DNA from: Arcanobacterium urinimassiliense
GTDB lineage: Bacteria > Actinomycetota > Actinomycetes > Actinomycetales > Actinomycetaceae
Length of the DNA stretch: 61,199 bases
Reading direction: 5' to 3'
Assembly: GCF_900119495.1 (NCBI RefSeq)
Contig: NZ_LT632435.1
Coordinates: 264,391-325,589 of the forward strand
How positions within the stretch are numbered: the first letter of the stretch is position 1; every line of letters begins with the position of its first letter. Of this stretch, positions 59,982 to 61,199 are shown piece after piece. The notes under the pieces are model-generated. The model ran no database searches. It saw only the letters and a list, made by a program, of their open reading frames with translations, and was not told the DNA's origin. The position numbers and the translations under genes were made by a program.

Positions 59982-60166
59982 TTTCGCCGATGCTTTCGTC
60001 GGCAGTTCCAGAGTGGCTGGCGAGAGCGTCAGCCAATTAATTCCGTTTTTGAGTTTAATACTTTTGTCAGTACTTTACTTTTCGTTCGGTACCGCCGAAT
60101 TGTTAATTCAGAGGTAATGCCTTTAGAGAAAGTGCGCTAGAAGTGCGCTGCGCGAGCAAGTACCGC
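59982..60166. other. Intergenic region with small hairpins and a repeat
   Basis: Two small hairpins are visible: GCCGA/TCGGC near 59987-60005 and TGGCTG/CAGCCA at 60014-60035 with an inner GC-GAGA-GC. AAGTGCGCT occurs twice near 60130-60151. No T run follows either hairpin, so I do not call a terminator. Confidence 0.4.
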
Positions 60167-60961
60167 TTATTTTCGCTGCATTTCTTTCTGCAAAATAGCA
60201 GTGAATTCTTCGTAGCTCACGCCGCCAGGTACATAGCTATAGCCAATCAGTAGAGCCGGTACGCCTTGCAGACCTAAACGGTCCCGCCCGCGGATTACTT
60301 CCGTATTCACGAAATCAGTGGTTTCCGGTGAAGTCATATCGGCGCGGAACTTCTCTAAATCTGCCACGCCTACTTTTTGCGCCAGATCCGTCAGACCGGA
60401 TACGTCGTAGCTAATAGATTGGGATTTTGCTCCTTGGAACAGGGCGTCGTGATATTCCCAGAATTTTTGCTGCGCGGCCGCTGCTTGTGCTGCTTGCGCC
60501 GCCAACCGCGATTCATCTCCCAAAATTGGGAAGTTATTAAATTCGTAGCGAATAGTGCCGTCGTCGATTAATTTCTGAATCTGCGGCTCCACATTTAGAG
60601 CAAAATCTATACAGTGTCCGCAGCGGAAATCGGCAAAAATTGATACCACTACCGGGGCATCTAAGCTACCTTTAGCGCGCGTATCGCTCTTATCACGCCG
60701 CTGTACTTCGTCAATTATTGCCTTTGCCTGCGGGGAAACTTCTTTCGGGCCAGCGGCTTCGGCTGGGGAATTGGATTCTGATTGTGCGGTGTTCGATTGC
60801 GATGTGGCGGAGGGAAATTCAGTTTGCTCCGCCTTATTTCCAGGGCGAGCAAGTAAGACAATAATAATTACCGCAGCTGCTAAAGCAATAATGGCAATGC
60901 CTATAGCTAGGCTTTTTCTATTTTTACTTGGAGTTTTTGCTGGAGTATCAGGCATATCCAT
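60167..60961 (-). CDS. Membrane-anchored DsbA-like thiol oxidoreductase
   Basis: A 264-residue protein with a cytoplasmic N-terminus, one membrane helix (about 17-40, LAIGIAIIALAAAVIIIVLL), a Ser/Thr/Gln-rich linker and an extracellular thioredoxin-like DsbA domain. The active site is CGHC in FADFRCGHCIDF, and the cis-Pro loop is GLQGVPALLIG. It should form or exchange disulfides in exported proteins, and actinobacteria use such proteins for pilus and surface-protein folding. It is transcribed away from a polypurine repeat tract at 61065-61120. Confidence 0.9.
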   Translation of the reverse strand: MDMPDTPAKTPSKNRKSLAIGIAIIALAAAVIIIVLLARPGNKAEQTEFPSATSQSNTAQSESNSPAEAAGPKEVSPQAKAIIDEVQRRDKSDTRAKGSLDAPVVVSIFADFRCGHCIDFALNVEPQIQKLIDDGTIRYEFNNFPILGDESRLAAQAAQAAAAQQKFWEYHDALFQGAKSQSISYDVSGLTDLAQKVGVADLEKFRADMTSPETTDFVNTEVIRGRDRLGLQGVPALLIGYSYVPGGVSYEEFTAILQKEMQRK

Positions 60962-61064
60962 ATTTTCACCTTTTCAGAACGGGCTGACTGCTGCAGATAT
61001 GGAGCAGATGGCCGCAGGAGAGAATTTTTATCTTCATTTTGCATACTACTAAAAATTTCGGCGG

Positions 61065-61120
61065 GTGCGGGAGGGGAGGGTGGCAGAGGGGGAGAGGGGG
61101 AGAGAGGGAGAGAGGGAGGG
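61065..61120. repeat. Polypurine tract with 8-bp tandem repeats
   Basis: An almost pure G/A run, including GAGGGGGA twice (61086, 61094) and GAGAGGGA twice (61102, 61110), with GGG groups close together. It lies upstream of the DsbA-like gene, so its length could affect promoter activity or form triplex or G-quadruplex structure. Confidence 0.7.
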
Positions 61121-61199
61121 TAGATTGCTCTTCTGCGGGTGTTATATTTCGCAAGGTAAAAAGGGAAGGCTATTCTGGGGAGGGAAGAGTGTAAGCAGG

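Noticed and set aside
60966-61154. Reverse-strand Pro/Leu/Ser-rich open frame
   Set aside because: It is the translation of the polypurine tract on the opposite strand and shows no coding character.

Overview
The window reads as chromosome of a host-associated actinobacterium of the Actinomycetaceae type (Actinomyces, Schaalia, Gleimia, Arcanobacterium or a relative). The support is a moderate GC content, sortase-anchored proteins with LPxTG tails, a DtxR/IdeR-type iron box, TANNNT -10 elements with several apparently leaderless genes, and actinobacterial-looking GlpK/GlpD, ROK and NCS1 proteins. No species is claimed. I see no rRNA, no complete tRNA, no CRISPR array and no intact insertion sequence.

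Layout. 1-5000 is accessory: a RhuM-family protein, an LPXTG surface protein whose signal peptide is separated from its body by a C7 tract, debris of a DsbA-like gene and a tRNA-Thr cut at its anticodon loop, and a second LPXTG protein with a SHIRT-like domain. 5000-16800 is catabolic: an aldo/keto reductase with a DeoR regulator; a four-gene reverse-strand operon (RuBisCO-like protein, amidohydrolase, PEP-hydrolase-like TIM barrel, Tm-1-like/UPF0261 protein) divergent from a metallo-beta-lactamase-fold hydrolase; and a yegTUVW-like operon (GntR regulator, ADP-ribosylglycohydrolase, NCS1 permease, PfkB kinase). 16887-21310 is a defence block: an MmeI-like type IIL restriction-modification gene broken at a G10 tract, facing a sigma-region-4-like HTH protein across an array of short repeats.

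21393-28007 holds two divergent iron-uptake transporters around a DtxR-type box. 28056-35880 is a ROK-regulated polyol or pentose operon (xylulokinase, zinc dehydrogenase, sugar ABC transporter). 36058-38657 is codBA. 38716-45230 carries glmS and a glycerol block (glpK, SorC-type regulator, glpD). 45371-50147 has an aminotransferase and a surface-glycan group (FemAB-like, DegT-like, GT4). 50262-53527 has a flavoprotein and a MATE exporter. 53974 is dnaB, preceded by a dense cluster of DnaA boxes next to an AT-rich stretch. The right end has an HD protein, a PdxK/ThiD kinase, an aldo/keto reductase, a prolyl-aminopeptidase-like hydrolase, an acyltransferase and a DsbA-like protein.

Most notable: (i) two genes, a surface adhesin and a DNA methyltransferase/restriction enzyme, are each out of frame by exactly one base at a homopolymer. 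Repairing the tract by one base gives intact proteins of 545 and 923 residues, so phase variation is the leading reading and sequencing error is the alternative. (ii) The RuBisCO-like cluster has a gene combination I cannot assign to a known pathway. (iii) The DnaA-box cluster before dnaB looks like an origin or a DnaA-controlled promoter.
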